A stretch of DNA of 64,000 nucleotides, taken from the NCBI GenBank assembly GCA_033032865.1, contig JAWHQI010000328.1, positions 1,550,001-1,614,000 of the forward strand. The letters run 5' to 3'. The stretch's first letter is position 1. Each line of letters opens with the position of its first letter. The notes under the pieces are model-generated. The model was not told where the DNA came from. It made no database searches and saw nothing but the letters and a program-made list of their open reading frames with translations. The position numbers and the translations under genes are program-made. This document shows, piece by piece, positions 1-10,283 of this stretch. Origin of the DNA: Dactylorhiza incarnata (taxonomy: Eukaryota > Streptophyta > Magnoliopsida > Asparagales > Orchidaceae).

Positions 1-140
1 TCCTTTTTGTTTTCTATACCTCATATCCCCACGAACCAGTTGGCTTTAGCCGATCTCTCCCCAGATACGTCCTCAATCCGCTCTAGCCAATCTATCACCA
101 GAAAGGCCTCGAGCACCCCTAGATCTACTCCCTAGACCCA

Positions 141-245
141 GTCGCCGTGTGGCGAATTCCTCCCTAAGTCCTACCTAGACCTAGTCGCCGTGTGGTGAAT
201 TCCCCCTAGTCCCCGCAAGGCCCTAGTCGCCGTGTGGCGAGTTCC
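141..245 (-). repeat. Three copies of an 18-bp unit in LTR K
   Basis: CGCCGTGTGGCGAATTCC occurs three times with small changes, about 40 bp apart. It lies downstream of the TATA box when read on the minus strand. E has the matching GGCGACTAGGT repeats at 47856-47925. This is the downstream minisatellite seen in several LTRs of the window. Confidence 0.75.
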
Positions 246-487
246 TCTACCGAACAAAAGATATAAGGGTTATAATTTGAAAGTAAAACAAAACTCAAAC
301 TAAAGACTCCCTCAAAAGTAGACCTTGATGTCCATGTAGATGCGATCGTATTGGTCTTCAAGCTCTTTGCGTTCACGAACGTTGATGGAGTACTTCGGCC
401 TGCTTGGAGAAGGCTCTCACGAGTGCTTTGAATATGTGGCTTCAATTCCTTCTTGTCTCAGCAAGCAACAAAGGAGGAGGTGCACAT

Positions 488-498
488 CTTTTTATAGA
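488..498 (-). promoter_or_regulatory. TATA box of LTR K
   Basis: The minus strand reads TTCTATAAAAAG here. The CpG-rich motif array at about 505-1260 lies immediately upstream in that orientation, as in the other LTRs. Confidence 0.55.
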
Positions 499-504
499 AT
501 CAGC

Positions 505-1260
505 CACTACCGCCTGCGGTAGTACTACCGCCCCGCGGTAGCCACATTAGGCAATGAAGCACACAGATTGTGGTAGTTTAGGCAACATTTTGAGCGCCAA
601 ACACTAGCGCGCCGCGGTAGCGCTAACGCCTCGCGATAGCGAGATATCCTTACTTCAGCCACAATCTTCTTCCAAAACTGCTCCTCAATTAACTCCAGAC
701 GGGAGGTTTCCAAAAGCTACCGCCGGGCGTTAGACTTAACGCTCTGCGATAGTACTTGCCAAAATACTGTCCCGTCGACATTCCTTTTTCTCCACTGTTT
801 CCTTCCTGTTAATTGTTTCCATTTATACTAGCGCCAGCGGTAGTGCTAACGCTCTGCGGTAGAGCGCAATTCTTTTCATCGGACAGCATCTTCATCGAGC
901 TGGCCTCACACTTCGTCGAGCGTTGCTTTGATTTCGTCGAACGAACACTAGCGCCAGAGGTAGTTCTAACGCGCCGTGGTAGAGCATGCATTTCGTCGAG
1001 CACCGTGGTAGAGCATGCTGTTCGTCGAACGCAGTCATAAGCATTTCATCGAGCGCAGCTTTCCTTTCGTCGAACGAACACTAGCGCCAGTAGTAGTGCT
1101 AACGCGTCGCGGTAGGACATACATTTCGTCGAGCGCCGCGGTAGAACATGCAGTTCATCGAACGGAGCTTTTAGTTCGTCGAATGCCAGTTTTCTTCTCA
1201 GCGGTTTCCTTCTCAACGGTTTGTTAGCGCCATCGGTAGTCTTAACGCTGCGCGGTAGTA
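505..1260 (-). repeat. CpG-rich inverted-motif array in LTR K
   Basis: Repeated degenerate units of two kinds alternate: CTAGCGCCAGCGGTAGTGC-like and TTCGTCGAGCG/CGTCGAACG-like. Copies can be seen at about 600-640, 830-870, 900-990, 1000-1090, 1090-1180 and 1225-1255. The surrounding DNA is AT-rich. Both units are close to self-complementary. Small ORFs through this region are low-complexity by-products. Confidence 0.75.
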
Positions 1261-1389
1261 ACAAAAACATATTTCTATGGAGATTTGAAAGCACTAAATC
1301 CTGCATACTATAAACACAAAACAAGTATGATCAAATACAATAGGATTTGTTATTGTCAAACCAAGAGATGCGGAAAGCATGTTCCAACA

Positions 1390-1412
1390 GAGTTAACCTT
1401 GGGTGGAGCCAT
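1390..1412 (-). pseudogene. ORF2 start of element J, cut off by LTR K
   Basis: The minus strand reads ATG at 1412 followed by MAPPKVNS and then runs into LTR K. C starts its ORF2 with MAPPKIKS. About 18 nt upstream is TTTGCAGGTAC, almost the same as the TTTGCAGGTAC in front of the C ORF2, so a splice acceptor before the ATG is plausible. Confidence 0.7.
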
Positions 1413-1559
1413 TTGATCGATAGTACCTGCAAACACGAAGAGAACAAGAAAAAGAGAACAACACGGGAGAGCTGGAGAACAAGAGAGCAAGTGATCAAAG
1501 AAAAATTCGAAATCGCAATGATCTCGATGCTGAAGTTGCTTAAAAGAAGACGATTCGTC

Positions 1560-1925
1560 GCAACTTAGGGTTTAAGTCGACGCACCATCGATTAGGATTA
1601 GTATTTGGCGCGCAAAAATAAGCCGAGAAAGCTTCTAGAAGCAATTCTGAGCGCGCAGTAATATCGACGTTGCATCGAATAATATTCGACGTAATCTAAA
1701 AATTATTCAACAATCCTTAATTCGACGTAGTTCTATCAAACTTACGTCGATTTTCAATCGACGCTACCTTGACTTTGAGCAGCGACCATTGAGTCGACGC
1801 ATGCGTCGATATGAACTTGATGCTGCATTGAATTCTATTAAAATTATCCACTTTGAGTGCTTCTTGATGCTGACATCGAGTAGAAGTCGATGGTACGTCG
1901 ACTTCCATTCGATGCACCTATGAAT
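1560..1925 (-). repeat. TCGA/TCGAC motif array upstream of ORF2 in J
   Basis: Repeated CGTCGA, GTCGACG and ATTCGACG units occur at about 1575, 1665-1695, 1722-1760, 1792-1810 and 1872-1915. The array lies upstream of the ORF2 ATG at 1412. The homologous array in C is at about 35580-35860 and uses the same units. Confidence 0.7.
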
Positions 1926-2138
1926 GAATAGATCTATTTCCTTAGAAAATTCTTGTTATTTTTCCCAGCAATTATATTTATTGAAAATAGATTATGATAT
2001 TAATTTTATAAATTGCAAAGAAGATTCAAGATATGAATCACTCCCTTGGATGAAGTTTGTTCCTTATTCATATCCTACATCTTTCTTCCCACTCCATTTT
2101 CTCCTAAGTGGGACCCTACCTAATCCTGCACAAGTAGT

Positions 2139-2496
2139 TCAAATATTAGAAGGGACCTAGGTTACCTTGGGCCCTTTGCTTTTACCATTGTAGGGTTCAA
2201 TGAAAGAATAGAAGGGTCTTTCATGATACCCTTTTGGATGATAAGGAATGGGTTTCCCAAACCTATGTTTGTTATTCTGATACTTGAAATATGTGTAAAA
2301 TGTATCTAGGCATAACAGATTAACAGAATATTTTATTATCTTAGGTTTTGCTTTAGCCTTTTGGTTGTGGTTATTTAATTTCTCTCCATTGTTGTTGCCT
2401 AAGGGTTTTTCTTTCTTATTCAGATGTACTTTGTTGGGTTCATCTATTCTATCTGGTAAACAACCAGCCTTACCCTTAGATGATGTATTTTTTGAT
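2139..2496 (-). pseudogene. gag C-terminal fragment of element J
   Basis: About 118 codons are open on the minus strand from 2496. They end in the block HRFGKPIPYHPKGYHERPFY, then KGPKVT, a TAG where C has tryptophan, VPSNI and a TGA at 2139-2141. The same block in C reads HRFGKPIPCHPKGYHERPFY and ends in WVPSNV. SIRE-type Gag proteins usually end in a WVPK-like motif just before protease, which supports the assignment. No zinc knuckle is left in this fragment. TTGTGCAGGATT follows the stop. The N-terminal part was lost at the 2496 junction. Confidence 0.75.
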
Positions 2497-3331
2497 GCAG
2501 GCTACGCTCTCCGACACGAACGCTACGAACACACACGTGTTCCCTCTCAACGTTCCCAAATTTTACGTTCGCACAAAATTACTCGCAACATACACGCAAT
2601 GCAATATTTATCAATTAGATGCTAACGTACAGGTAGTCACACCGCTAGAGGTTGAATAGATAGCTATAGGCCAAAAATCTCCCCGACTAAAAGGACCCCC
2701 CGGTCCGAACGAGCTTGAGTTGTACCAAAAGAGATCCACCAAAAGTTACGATTCAAAAGGGGTAGATCTCTCCCAACAAAAATTCGAGGTTCGCCAATCC
2801 TCTTCGAAAATTAAAAGAAATAAGAAGAATGCACAAATCGATCGAAGAAAATCATGATTACTCAAGTGATTCAAAGATCACGCCAAAATTACCACCACAA
2901 GAAGTTAACAAGAGGGAAATCTCACGAGTAGAAATTTTGTTACCCCGCTTGAGATGGGATTATCCTCAAGCATGCACTCACCCAAATTGTTCTTCAACGG
3001 TTCCACCGGAGATGCGTCGTTTGCAGAGAAACTCGTCCGCCGTATTCACTTTACGCCGGATCTAAGATCCACACGAACTATCACCAAGCACCTTGAATGA
3101 AATCTTCAAAGAGGAAGACTTTGGTTGGCCGAATTCTTTGAAAGAAAAAGGGACAGGAGATCCTTCGTGTTGCAAGCAAGAGAGAAAAGAGAGCGGGATG
3201 TGAGAAAGAGTCGTAGAGGAGAACAAAAATGAGAGGAAGAGAGGGAGAGAGGGGGGCCGAAATTTCAAGAGGGGGAAGGAGGGAGTTCGGCTAGAGAGAG
3301 GGAGGAGGATTTAGGGTTTCAAAATTCTTAT
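2497..3331 (-). mobile_element. Left half of LTR-like host L/M, split by element B
   Basis: Continuous with 24366 onward once B and one copy of its target CTTAT are removed. Read on the minus strand, a TATA box at 24401-24408 precedes a leader with AAACCCTAAATCCTCC and a stretch ending CTATTCAACCTCTAGCGG at about 2660-2643. That ending resembles the CTATTCACCCCCCTCTAGG found near the end of SIRE LTRs. The outer boundary near 2497 is not resolved. It is either a Copia LTR or the 3' LTR of degenerate Ty3 element M. Small ORFs here are not convincing. Confidence 0.5.
3327..3331. repeat. Target-site duplication of element B, left copy
   Basis: CTTAT directly precedes the B LTR start TGAAGTATATAG. 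The matching CTTAT is at 24361-24365, directly after the other LTR. Confidence 0.9.
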
Positions 3332-3574
3332 TGAAGTATATAGTTTCCTACCTAAATCACCTAGAGGGGGGTGAATAGGTGATAACAGCGTCTTTTGCGG
3401 AATAAAAACTTGATAAAAAGATAACGCAGAAAGCAAAATCACAATCACAGACGACACAAGGAATTTTATAGTGGTTCCCCGTTCTTGGGTACTCCACTTT
3501 CCAGCCTTGCCAATCTAGCACCAGCGCTAGACTTGACAACTTCACAATATCTCAGATCAAGAACGATCCTACAA

Positions 3575-3740
3575 TCTCGGAGTCCCCACTCCTACAACTC
3601 GGAGACAAATCTCCTACAAACTCAGAGAAAATCTCTCTTATAACTCGGAGACAAACCTCTCCTACAACTCGGAGAAAAACCTCTCCTACAACTCGGAGAC
3701 AAACCTCTCCTAAAACTCGGAAAAAACTTCTCCTACAATC
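3575..3740 (-). repeat. ACTCGGAGA minisatellite in B LTR
   Basis: About seven units of roughly 20-22 bp built on CTCCTACAACTCGGAGA. The other B LTR has the same array at 22570-22765. It lies downstream of the TATA box in element orientation. Confidence 0.85.
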
Positions 3741-4097
3741 AAATGTAAATTGAGATTGATAGAAAACTTATCAATACATAACCAAATCTGAAAGCCTTGT
3801 GAGATCTTCTTAATTCTTGAGGCTTGAAAAGCTTTGACTTGTTGTCGATGAGGAAGAATGATAAAAACTCAGATCTGACCTTCTTTGATTCAACTTGATC
3901 CAATAGATACAGTAGAGGATGGAGCAATGATCAATCTAACATTTTCTTCCACTAGAGATAATAGATCCAGAACAGCAGATTGATCTCCAGCATTTGCGAC
4001 AGGAGGCGGCACTTTCTTGTTCTTCTTGGAACGAAAGGAGAATTAGGGTTTGATCAGAATGAATGAATTTTTTTTGACTAATCCTTAAATGATAGCC

Positions 4098-4105
4098 TTA
4101 TATAG
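4098..4105 (-). promoter_or_regulatory. TATA box of B LTR
   Basis: The minus strand reads GGCTATATAAGG. The same sequence is at about 23121-23130 in the second LTR. Motif arrays at 4235-4610 lie upstream in element orientation. Confidence 0.6.
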
Positions 4106-4234
4106 CCATAGACTTAACGACAAGAATTAAGGTAGGATTAACCTTAAACGAAATCAGAATAGCCGTCACACTAGACAGAAGGAATTAACGTCCCGACAAA
4201 CGGACTGAAAATCACTTAAAGGATGAAATCAAAA

Positions 4235-4612
4235 CTTCTCGAGAAATACAAAGCTTCTCGAGAAATTGCAGCACCTACCCGAGAGAAGACATAGAAGGAT
4301 TTTTCGGAAGATAGAGATAAACTTCTCGAGAGATACAGGATTTCTCAAGAGATGGATGGAAAAACATTACTGGCAAACCAGGAGGAACTTTCTGAGAGAG
4401 AATCAATTTCTGGAGAACTAAATTGATTTCTCGAGAAATTCAAGTCTTGCCGAGAAACCTTTAAGAAACTTGAAAAGGATTTCTCGAGAAATGAAATTGA
4501 GAAGCAAATCAGCACAGAAACAATTCGTCGGCCAAGGAAAATTCATCGAACTGAGCTTGAAGAAATTACTTCAGTTCGTCGAGCAGCGATCGACGAATGG
4601 CGATCAATGAAA
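4235..4612 (-). repeat. CTCGAG and TCGTCGA motif arrays in B LTR, first part
   Basis: The palindrome TTCTCGAGAA and close variants occur about ten times between 4235 and 4510. From 4525 the sequence changes to TTCGTCG and CGATCGACGAA units, which continue beyond element A at 18845. Equivalent sequence in the other LTR is 23255-23640. Confidence 0.85.
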
Positions 4613-4617
4613 CAACT
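4613..4617. repeat. Target-site duplication of element A, left copy
   Basis: CAACT precedes the A LTR start TGTTGGGACC. The second copy is at 18830-18834. The uninterrupted site is visible in the other B LTR, where AAGAAACAACTTCATCC runs through at about 23631-23647. Confidence 0.95.
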
Positions 4618-4769
4618 TGTTGGGACCATTGTCCACAATGTCTTAGATTTGGAGAAGTCCATTCCTAAGTCAAAGATATACCTCAGAATGTATTTGATAT
4701 ACTCTCTAGAATCATTGTGCAGGAGATCAGGTCAAGCAAAGTGCTCAAGGAATTCATCCAAGTTCACAA

Positions 4770-5115
4770 GCGTCGAGACACCACACATCGCTCGACGCAT
4801 GTGACCCAAAAGCGTCGACCCATGTCTGCTGCTCAAATATACAAGGTCGCCGCTGAAGATCTAAGACCAAGTTTTGAAGCGTCGAGCCAAGGTATATCGC
4901 TCGACGCCGTGGAATGAGAAGTGTCGACCAAACTTCAGTTAGCTCAATGCCAACAAAAGGAGTCTAGATATGAAGGCACAGATAAAAAGCGCTGAATGAC
5001 TAAAGATTGCTCAACGCCTAAGAAGGAGGAGTTGAGAGTTTCAGTCTAAGAAGTATGTGTCAAGTATCTACATATCGCTCGACACCTGATAGAAAAAGCG
5101 TAGACAGAGATACAC
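4770..5115 (+). repeat. GCGTCGAG/CTCGACGC array in A 5' LTR
   Basis: Paired motifs lie about 150-500 bp upstream of the TATA box. The best pair has 9-bp arms GCGTCGAGC (4879-4887) and GCTCGACGC (4899-4907) around an 11-bp spacer. Further copies are at about 4770-4800, 4813, 4920, 4985, 5074 and 5090. The 3' LTR has the same array at about 17443-17790. Confidence 0.85.
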
Positions 5116-5268
5116 AGTGCTCAACGCCTTTTTCTTTGAATGCTCTGAGCTGAGAAATTTCATCTACAGCTAGCTGAGCCTTTGTTTATTCAGAAGCCAT
5201 TAAAGACCGTTGAAGACTTAACGTCATGCTGACGTGGAGGAGCATAAAAGATTTTGCAGATGGAGGGC

Positions 5269-5276
5269 TATAAATA
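5269..5276 (+). promoter_or_regulatory. TATA box of A 5' LTR
   Basis: TATAAATA in GGGCTATAAATAGAAGG. The copy in the 3' LTR is at 17944-17951. This is the likely core promoter of the element RNA. Confidence 0.7.
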
Positions 5277-5644
5277 GAAGGCATGACCCATGGGTTTAGT
5301 AGTTGAATATATTCCTATTTTTGAAAGCCATTATCTTCTCCGTCGTTTTGAAGAAAAGTCTGAGAAAGAATCTGAAGAAGTCGTCTCCTCTTTCAGAACT
5401 ATTCTAACTTGAAGAATTCTTTCAGCAACCTGGTGCTGATACATCTTTCTGAAAAGAGAAGATTAAGAAGGAAGAATCTGTCTTTCTAAGAAGAAGAACA
5501 GTCATCACAGCCAGATAAATCAAGAAGATCAAATTGCTGTTGCTGATCTGTTGAAGATTTCTGTCGGATCATTCAGACAGATCAAGAAGACTCAAAACTT
5601 TGAAGAATCTGAGTCTAAGTATTGTTACTATCTTTATCAATTCC

Positions 5645-5940
5645 TATAGGGTCTGAGTTGTCAGATCTGAGTGTAGGATCTTTCAAGGATCTGAGTTATA
5701 GGATTAGGTGTGATCTGAGTTGTAAGATTCTGGAGTGAATCTGAGCTGTAAGCCTATAATTATAAAGGATGAGTTAGGATCTGTTGAGATCTGGTTTGGT
5801 AGGATCTGTGAGATCTGAGTTGGTAAGATCTGCTGAGATCTGAGAGAGTAAGATCTGTTATGATCTGAGTTTGTAAGATCTATTGTGATCTGAGCTGTAA
5901 GACCTGTTTGTGGTCTGAGATCTGGAGAAGATATAAACCC
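5645..5940 (+). repeat. GATCTG minisatellite in A 5' LTR
   Basis: About 12 degenerate units on the theme GATCTGAGTTGTAAGATCTG, each roughly 20-28 bp, lie between the TATA box and the LTR end. The 3' LTR has the same array at about 18310-18605. Confidence 0.85.
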
Positions 5941-5993
5941 TATCTAGCACACTGCTAGAGGGGAGAAGGGGGAAAGTGGATTACCCATGATAA

Positions 5994-6013
5994 GGGGAAC
6001 CACTATAAAATTC
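5994..6013 (+). promoter_or_regulatory. Conserved box GGGGAACCACTATAAAATTC
   Basis: The same box, or a one-to-few-base variant, is on the minus strand in B (3461-3480, 22465-22484), C (32055-32073, 38286-38305), O (29161-29175) and H (about 63967-63983). It lies about 100-180 bp before the LTR end. Its role is unknown; it contains a TATAAAA-like core. Confidence 0.7.
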
Positions 6014-6112
6014 TGTGTGTTTTTCTGTGTGTGTTCATTTTCTTGAAAACTCTGATCATTCTTTTAGGTTATAATCAAGAACTGCAAATAGTTTTTTAAA
6101 ATAACCTATTCA

Positions 6113-6135
6113 CCCCCCCCCCCCCCCCCCCCCCC
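6113..6135 (+). repeat. Expanded poly-C tract in A 5' LTR
   Basis: 23 consecutive C residues inside CTATTCA-Cn-TCTAGG. The 3' LTR has six C at the same place. The tract is the only length difference between the two LTRs. Confidence 0.95.
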
Positions 6136-6173
6136 TCTAGGTAATTTGCTACCCTTAAATAAAGTATTTCAAG

Positions 6174-6185
6174 TGGTATCAGAGG
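6174..6185 (+). other. Primer-binding site of A
   Basis: TGGTATCAGAGG follows the LTR end by two bases. It matches 11 of 12 bases of TGGTATCAGAGC, the complement of the 3' end of plant initiator tRNA-Met. Confidence 0.9.
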
Positions 6186-6251
6186 AGGTTGTTCAAGAAA
6201 AGGTTTAACAGCCTGAACAAGATCTTCTAAGGGTAGATCTGTTAAGTCGTG

Positions 6252-8669
6252 ATGACTAATAGTGAAGGAAACAAGGAATTCACATCTATGAAGCTACCAA
6301 TCAGCAGAAAAGAAAACTTTGGGATTTGGAAGGAAAGAGTCAGATTATTCATGGAAGCCTCTGACCCTAGGATATACATAACTGTACTAGAGGGACCTTT
6401 TGTTCCTATGAAGATTTCATTTACAGATGGAAGTATCAAGACTCCTAAAACATATTCTGAGATGACCAAAGATGAAGTGATTCTGGCCTCCATGGATAAG
6501 AGAGCTCAGAATATCATTGTGAGTGCTATTGAGGATTCAACCTTCCAAAACTTAGTTCATTACAAAACTGCCAAAGAAATGTGGGAATCTCTCATTGTCT
6601 ATATGGAAGAGACTGAAGAAGTCAGAGATGACAGGAATTCTCTTCTAAATCAGCAATATGAAGCCTTCAGACAAGACAAGAAAGATTCAATAGCTGTCTG
6701 CTATGAGAAATTCTTTAAAATTATAAATGCTCTGAAAACCTATGGAAGAACTTTTACAGATTATGAGCTGAATGATAAATTCTTAAGATCACTGAACAAA
6801 GAATGGGATATCAAGATCTGTGCAATCAGGGAAATGGGAAATCTGGGAAATATTCAGCCACAGAATTTATATGGGAAACTTTTGTCCCATGAACTTCACC
6901 TGAATACCAAAAAAGCTGAGGAAGGACACAGCAGGGAAAATCCTATTGCTCTGAAGGCAGAAAGTTCCAAGAAAAGCAAAGAAAGAATGTCATTATCCCC
7001 CAGGATACCATCTGAATCAGAAGAATCAGAGACCAGTAATTCTGACTCTGAAATATCAGATGGTGAACTGGCACTCTTCACCAAACAGCTAAAAAGGATG
7101 CTCAGAAGAAAACAACACTGGAAAACTAGACCCTCTCAGTCATCCAGATCTAAGAAGCACTCCAATTCTTCAGAGGGTTTTAAACAAGACTCCAAGAAGG
7201 ACAGGTATAACTCTAAACACAATAAATCTAATTCAGAAGAAATTGTGTGCTTTGGATGCAGGAAATCAGGACACATGATTGCTGATTGTCCTTCAAAGAG
7301 AAAGAACAACAAGAAGTCTGATGAAAAGAGGCACAAATCTGACAAGAGACATGAGAAGAGTCTAATAACCAAGAAAGGCAAAGTCTCTTTCAGTGACAGT
7401 GAATCTCAATCATCTGACTCAGATAGTGAAGAGGCACTCATAGCTCTGGTGGCTGTCAATGAAAGTGAAGACACTCTGAATCATAGACCTATGATAAGAG
7501 CCCCACTATCAAGGTCTGATAGTGAAGAGGGTGAAGAAGAAAATACAGGACTCATGGCACTCAGTGATGAAGAGGATCAAGAGACAATTTCTAATGTGAA
7601 GGTACTTGATAAAACTCCTTTATCCGATTCTGATTCTGAACCTGAAATTATTTCTAAACCTGAAATAAATTCATTTTTTTCTAATGAGAATGACTCAAAA
7701 TCTAACTTTCATGAAGATGAAATTATTGAAAAATATCAGTCACTTCTCAAAGCACTTAAAAAGAGCAAAAGGCATAACAAAAAGCTACAAAAAGAAATAT
7801 CTGAATTAAAACAAACTAATTCCCAAAACTCTAAGGCAGCTGAGAGGCTGAATCAGGTAAGCAAAGAACTTAGCAAACTAAAAGTCATGTCTATTATTCA
7901 CATTCAGACTTTATCCACTAAGGAGAAATTAATAAAAGAACTTGAGGCAAAACTCCTAGCCGAAAGGAAGCTTGTGGCAAAGTTCTCAAAACCACAAACT
8001 ATCCTTCCCATAATAGACACATTTTCTGCACAATACAGATTTGGCATAGGATATAATGGAAAGGAAGAAAGTAAATCTAAAAATAATGACAAGGCACTTA
8101 TGCAACCTATAAAATTCAACAAAGCCATGCTTATCACAAATGAGCATGATCAAAAAGTTGTGCAGAAGTTCTGTAAGGGTGAATGTTCTAATAGCAAAGA
8201 TGACTCAATTCAACCAAGTAACAATGATGCCAAACCTCTATGCAAAGAAAAAGTATTAACTCATCATGACTCCTTTGTATTTAAAGTAAACACCAAATTC
8301 AAAAGAGAGGAACTAAGACCTGTAGTGAAAACCATTGATGTCAAGAAAACTAAACCAGTAAATTTCACTAAAACAACTTACAAAGCTCCTTTGAATAAGG
8401 CAATTAAGCAAAATGTGAGTCAACCTAAAGAAGTGAGAAGACCTCCAAGGAGATATAACAGATATGAATGTTGGTGTTGTGGAAGGGTTGGACATTTTGC
8501 TTTTGATTGTTGGTTCAATCCAACTGCTCCAAGATTCAACTCTGGGAGACAAGTACTCAGACCTATGGCCACTCTCACAGCACCAAGGATTATACAACAA
8601 CTAAATATTCCAGCTCATACTAACAAGGTTCTAGGACGCAACTTGGTGCGGGTTCCTAAGAAAAGGTAA
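6252..8669 (+). CDS. gag: Gag of element A, intact ORF
   Basis: An 805-residue ORF from the ATG at 6252 (the codon before it is GTG). Gag forms the particle that packages element RNA. The N-terminal part has the SIRE-type capsid motif around KENFGIWKERVRLFMEASDP. A basic, serine-rich middle leads to a zinc knuckle CFGCRKSGHMIADC (C-X2-C-X4-H-X4-C, near residue 335). Acidic serine-rich repeats, a coiled-coil region and a second knuckle CWCCGRVGHFAFDC (near residue 740) follow. B and H share this plan. The ORF ends in RVPKKR and TAA; protease follows in another frame. Uninterrupted while pol is broken. Confidence 0.93.
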   Translation: MTNSEGNKEFTSMKLPISRKENFGIWKERVRLFMEASDPRIYITVLEGPFVPMKISFTDGSIKTPKTYSEMTKDEVILASMDKRAQNIIVSAIEDSTFQNLVHYKTAKEMWESLIVYMEETEEVRDDRNSLLNQQYEAFRQDKKDSIAVCYEKFFKIINALKTYGRTFTDYELNDKFLRSLNKEWDIKICAIREMGNLGNIQPQNLYGKLLSHELHLNTKKAEEGHSRENPIALKAESSKKSKERMSLSPRIPSESEESETSNSDSEISDGELALFTKQLKRMLRRKQHWKTRPSQSSRSKKHSNSSEGFKQDSKKDRYNSKHNKSNSEEIVCFGCRKSGHMIADCPSKRKNNKKSDEKRHKSDKRHEKSLITKKGKVSFSDSESQSSDSDSEEALIALVAVNESEDTLNHRPMIRAPLSRSDSEEGEEENTGLMALSDEEDQETISNVKVLDKTPLSDSDSEPEIISKPEINSFFSNENDSKSNFHEDEIIEKYQSLLKALKKSKRHNKKLQKEISELKQTNSQNSKAAERLNQVSKELSKLKVMSIIHIQTLSTKEKLIKELEAKLLAERKLVAKFSKPQTILPIIDTFSAQYRFGIGYNGKEESKSKNNDKALMQPIKFNKAMLITNEHDQKVVQKFCKGECSNSKDDSIQPSNNDAKPLCKEKVLTHHDSFVFKVNTKFKREELRPVVKTIDVKKTKPVNFTKTTYKAPLNKAIKQNVSQPKEVRRPPRRYNRYECWCCGRVGHFAFDCWFNPTAPRFNSGRQVLRPMATLTAPRIIQQLNIPAHTNKVLGRNLVRVPKKR

Positions 8670-8676
8670 TTTCTTC

Positions 8677-10239
8677 TTGCAGGAATGTCCAAAGACCAAT
8701 CAACCTCTCATCTGGTACTTGGACAGTGGGTGCTCTATGCATATGATAGGAACAAAAAGTCTGATGAATGATTATACTCCTGTGAAGAATGGACCAAAGG
8801 TTATCTTTGGAGGGTCTGAAAAAGGTAAAACTAAAGGTTATGGTAAAATCACAAATGGAATTGTCAGCATCACCAAAGTTGCTCATGTTGATGGATTGCA
8901 ACACAATCTCATCAGCATAAGTCAATTGTGTGATATTGGGTATGACATTTCATTTCACAAGGATGAGTGCCTGATTAAGAAAGAGAACGAAATAATTCTC
9001 TAAGGCACTAGGAGTGGCAATATCTACTGCTTAAACTTTATATGTTCTGATCAAGTAAACTCCATATGCTTAGTAGCAGAGAATAAAGTCTCTAGTAGTG
9101 TTCAATGGCATAAAAGGTTAGCCCACATAAACTATAAGACTATAAATAAGCTAATTTCAAAATACCTAGTGAGAGCTGGGCCTAAGTGGAAGTGTGTGCA
9201 GGAGGGTCCCTGCCATGCTTGTCAAATGGGTAAGCAAACCAAGTCATCTTTCAAACCAATTTGTGAGAAAGATTCCATTAGATGTCTATACCTACTTCAC
9301 ATGGATCTATTTGGACCAATGTCAATCCATAGCCTAGGAGGAAAGATTTACACCCTTGTAATTGTTGATGATTATTCCAGATTCACATGGGTATTCTTCC
9401 TTAAACACAAGTCAGATACTCTAGAAATAATCACCAGCTTTGTTAGGCAAATCATAAATGAACTAGGAAATTCTGTAGTTAAAATTAGAAGTGATCATGG
9501 GACTGAATTTTAGTCAGGTGCTATGACCAAATTTTTTGAAAATTTAGGCATCTCACAAGAATTCTCATCTCCTAGAACTCCTCAACAAAATGGGGTTGCT
9601 GAGAGAAGAAATAGAACTCTCATTGAAGCTAGTAGGAGTATGCTAAGTGACTCCTCTCTTCCTGAGTATTTCTGGGCTGAAGCTGTAAACACAGCATGCC
9701 ATGTGCAGAATAGGGCTCTTATCAACAAAAGACTGAATAAGACCCCTTATGAGTTGTTGAAAGGTAGAAAACCCACTTTAGCCTATTTCAAAATATTTGG
9801 TAGTAAATGCTTTGTATTAAATAATGGAAAGCACCATCTCACTAAATTTGGTGAAAAAGCACATGAGGGAATTTTTGTTGGCTATAGCTCTCAAAGTAGA
9901 ACCTATAGAATTTTCAACAAAAGGTCAAATAAGATAGAAGAATCTATACATGTTGTATTTGATGAATCCAGCCTTATTTATAAGGATCTGGGAAGTATAT
10001 CTAGTAGTGCAGATTCTACACAGAAATTGAAGGAGATGAATATCAATGAACAGCACAATGAGGATATTGAAGAAACTAATGAGACTGTAATTGTGACTAG
10101 AGAGGATGAGTCTCAAGTAGAAGACAATTATGAAGAACCTATTGCTGTTGAAGAACCACAACATCCAGAACATCTAGAACAGATGCACCAGAATCTCAAA
10201 GGGAAAATGAGAGGTGGAGGAATGCAACCAAACATCTGA
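8677..10239 (+). pseudogene. pol: Protease and integrase of element A, two stops and a frameshift
   Basis: Open in frame 1 except for TAA at 9001-9003 and TAG at 9511-9513. Protease has the DSG active site in WYLDSGCSMHMIG. The integrase zinc region shows WHKRLAHINY and CHACQMGKQ. The catalytic triad is visible: D at 9304-9306 (HMDLFGP), D at 9493-9495 (RSDHGTEF) and E at 9601-9603 (GVAERRNRT). The second stop falls directly after RSDHGTEF. The frame is lost near 10160-10200; RT continues in frame 0. There is no ATG: in this lineage Pol is made by frameshift, readthrough or spliced expression from Gag. Confidence 0.93.
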
Positions 10240-10283
10240 AGGATCATCCCAAAGAACAGATTATAGGAAATCTAAATGAAGGT

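Larger units (their letters stand above)
1..1389 (-). mobile_element. Edge-truncated LTR, family K (SIRE-like Copia)
   Basis: Read on the minus strand this LTR opens with TGTTGGAACATGC at 1389 and runs off the left window edge. The opening resembles the LTRs of element E (47199 and 53944), sharing a CTTCCGCAT-like block and AATAACAAATCC. The far end (1-250) resembles the E sequence downstream of its TATA box on the opposite strand, including the GGCGACTAGG-type repeats. It lies directly against the ORF2 start of element J, so it is an insertion there; GAGTT at 1390-1394 would be one half of the target duplication. The other half is outside the window. It could be a solo LTR or the end of a full element. 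Confidence 0.8.
1390..2496 (-). mobile_element. SIRE-like element J fragment: gag end plus ORF2 start, no pol
   Basis: On the minus strand the order is the C-terminal end of gag (2496 to 2139), a 0.7-kb non-coding spacer, and the first codons of ORF2 at 1412. Element C has the same order at 36300 to 35412, with clear DNA similarity along the whole stretch (the block at about 1921-2350 matches 35850-36300, and 1500-1925 matches 35520-35870). There is no protease, integrase or RT between gag and ORF2 in either copy. K interrupts J at 1390; at 2496 it gives way to unrelated DNA. Confidence 0.8.
3332..4617 (-). repeat. B 3' LTR, part before the A insertion
   Basis: Matches 22337-23628 of the intact B LTR nearly base for base. 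It contains the GGGGAACCACTATAAAATTC box on the minus strand at 3461-3480, the ACTCGGAGA minisatellite, the TATA box and the CTCGAG array. It stops at CAACT, the duplicated target of element A. Confidence 0.93.
4618..6171 (+). repeat. A 5' LTR
   Basis: Starts TGTTGGGACC and ends ATTTCA; 1554 bp. The 3' LTR is 1537 bp; the 17-bp difference is exactly the poly-C tract (23 versus 6). The order is GTCGA motif array, TATA box, GATCTG minisatellite, GGGGAACC box, poly-C and primer site. Confidence 0.95.

Noticed and set aside
8664..8682. A 17-base GT...AG segment between gag and protease in A as a tiny intron
   Set aside because: Far below any spliceosomal intron size, and its removal does not bring gag and protease into one frame. 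The AG may still serve a longer intron.
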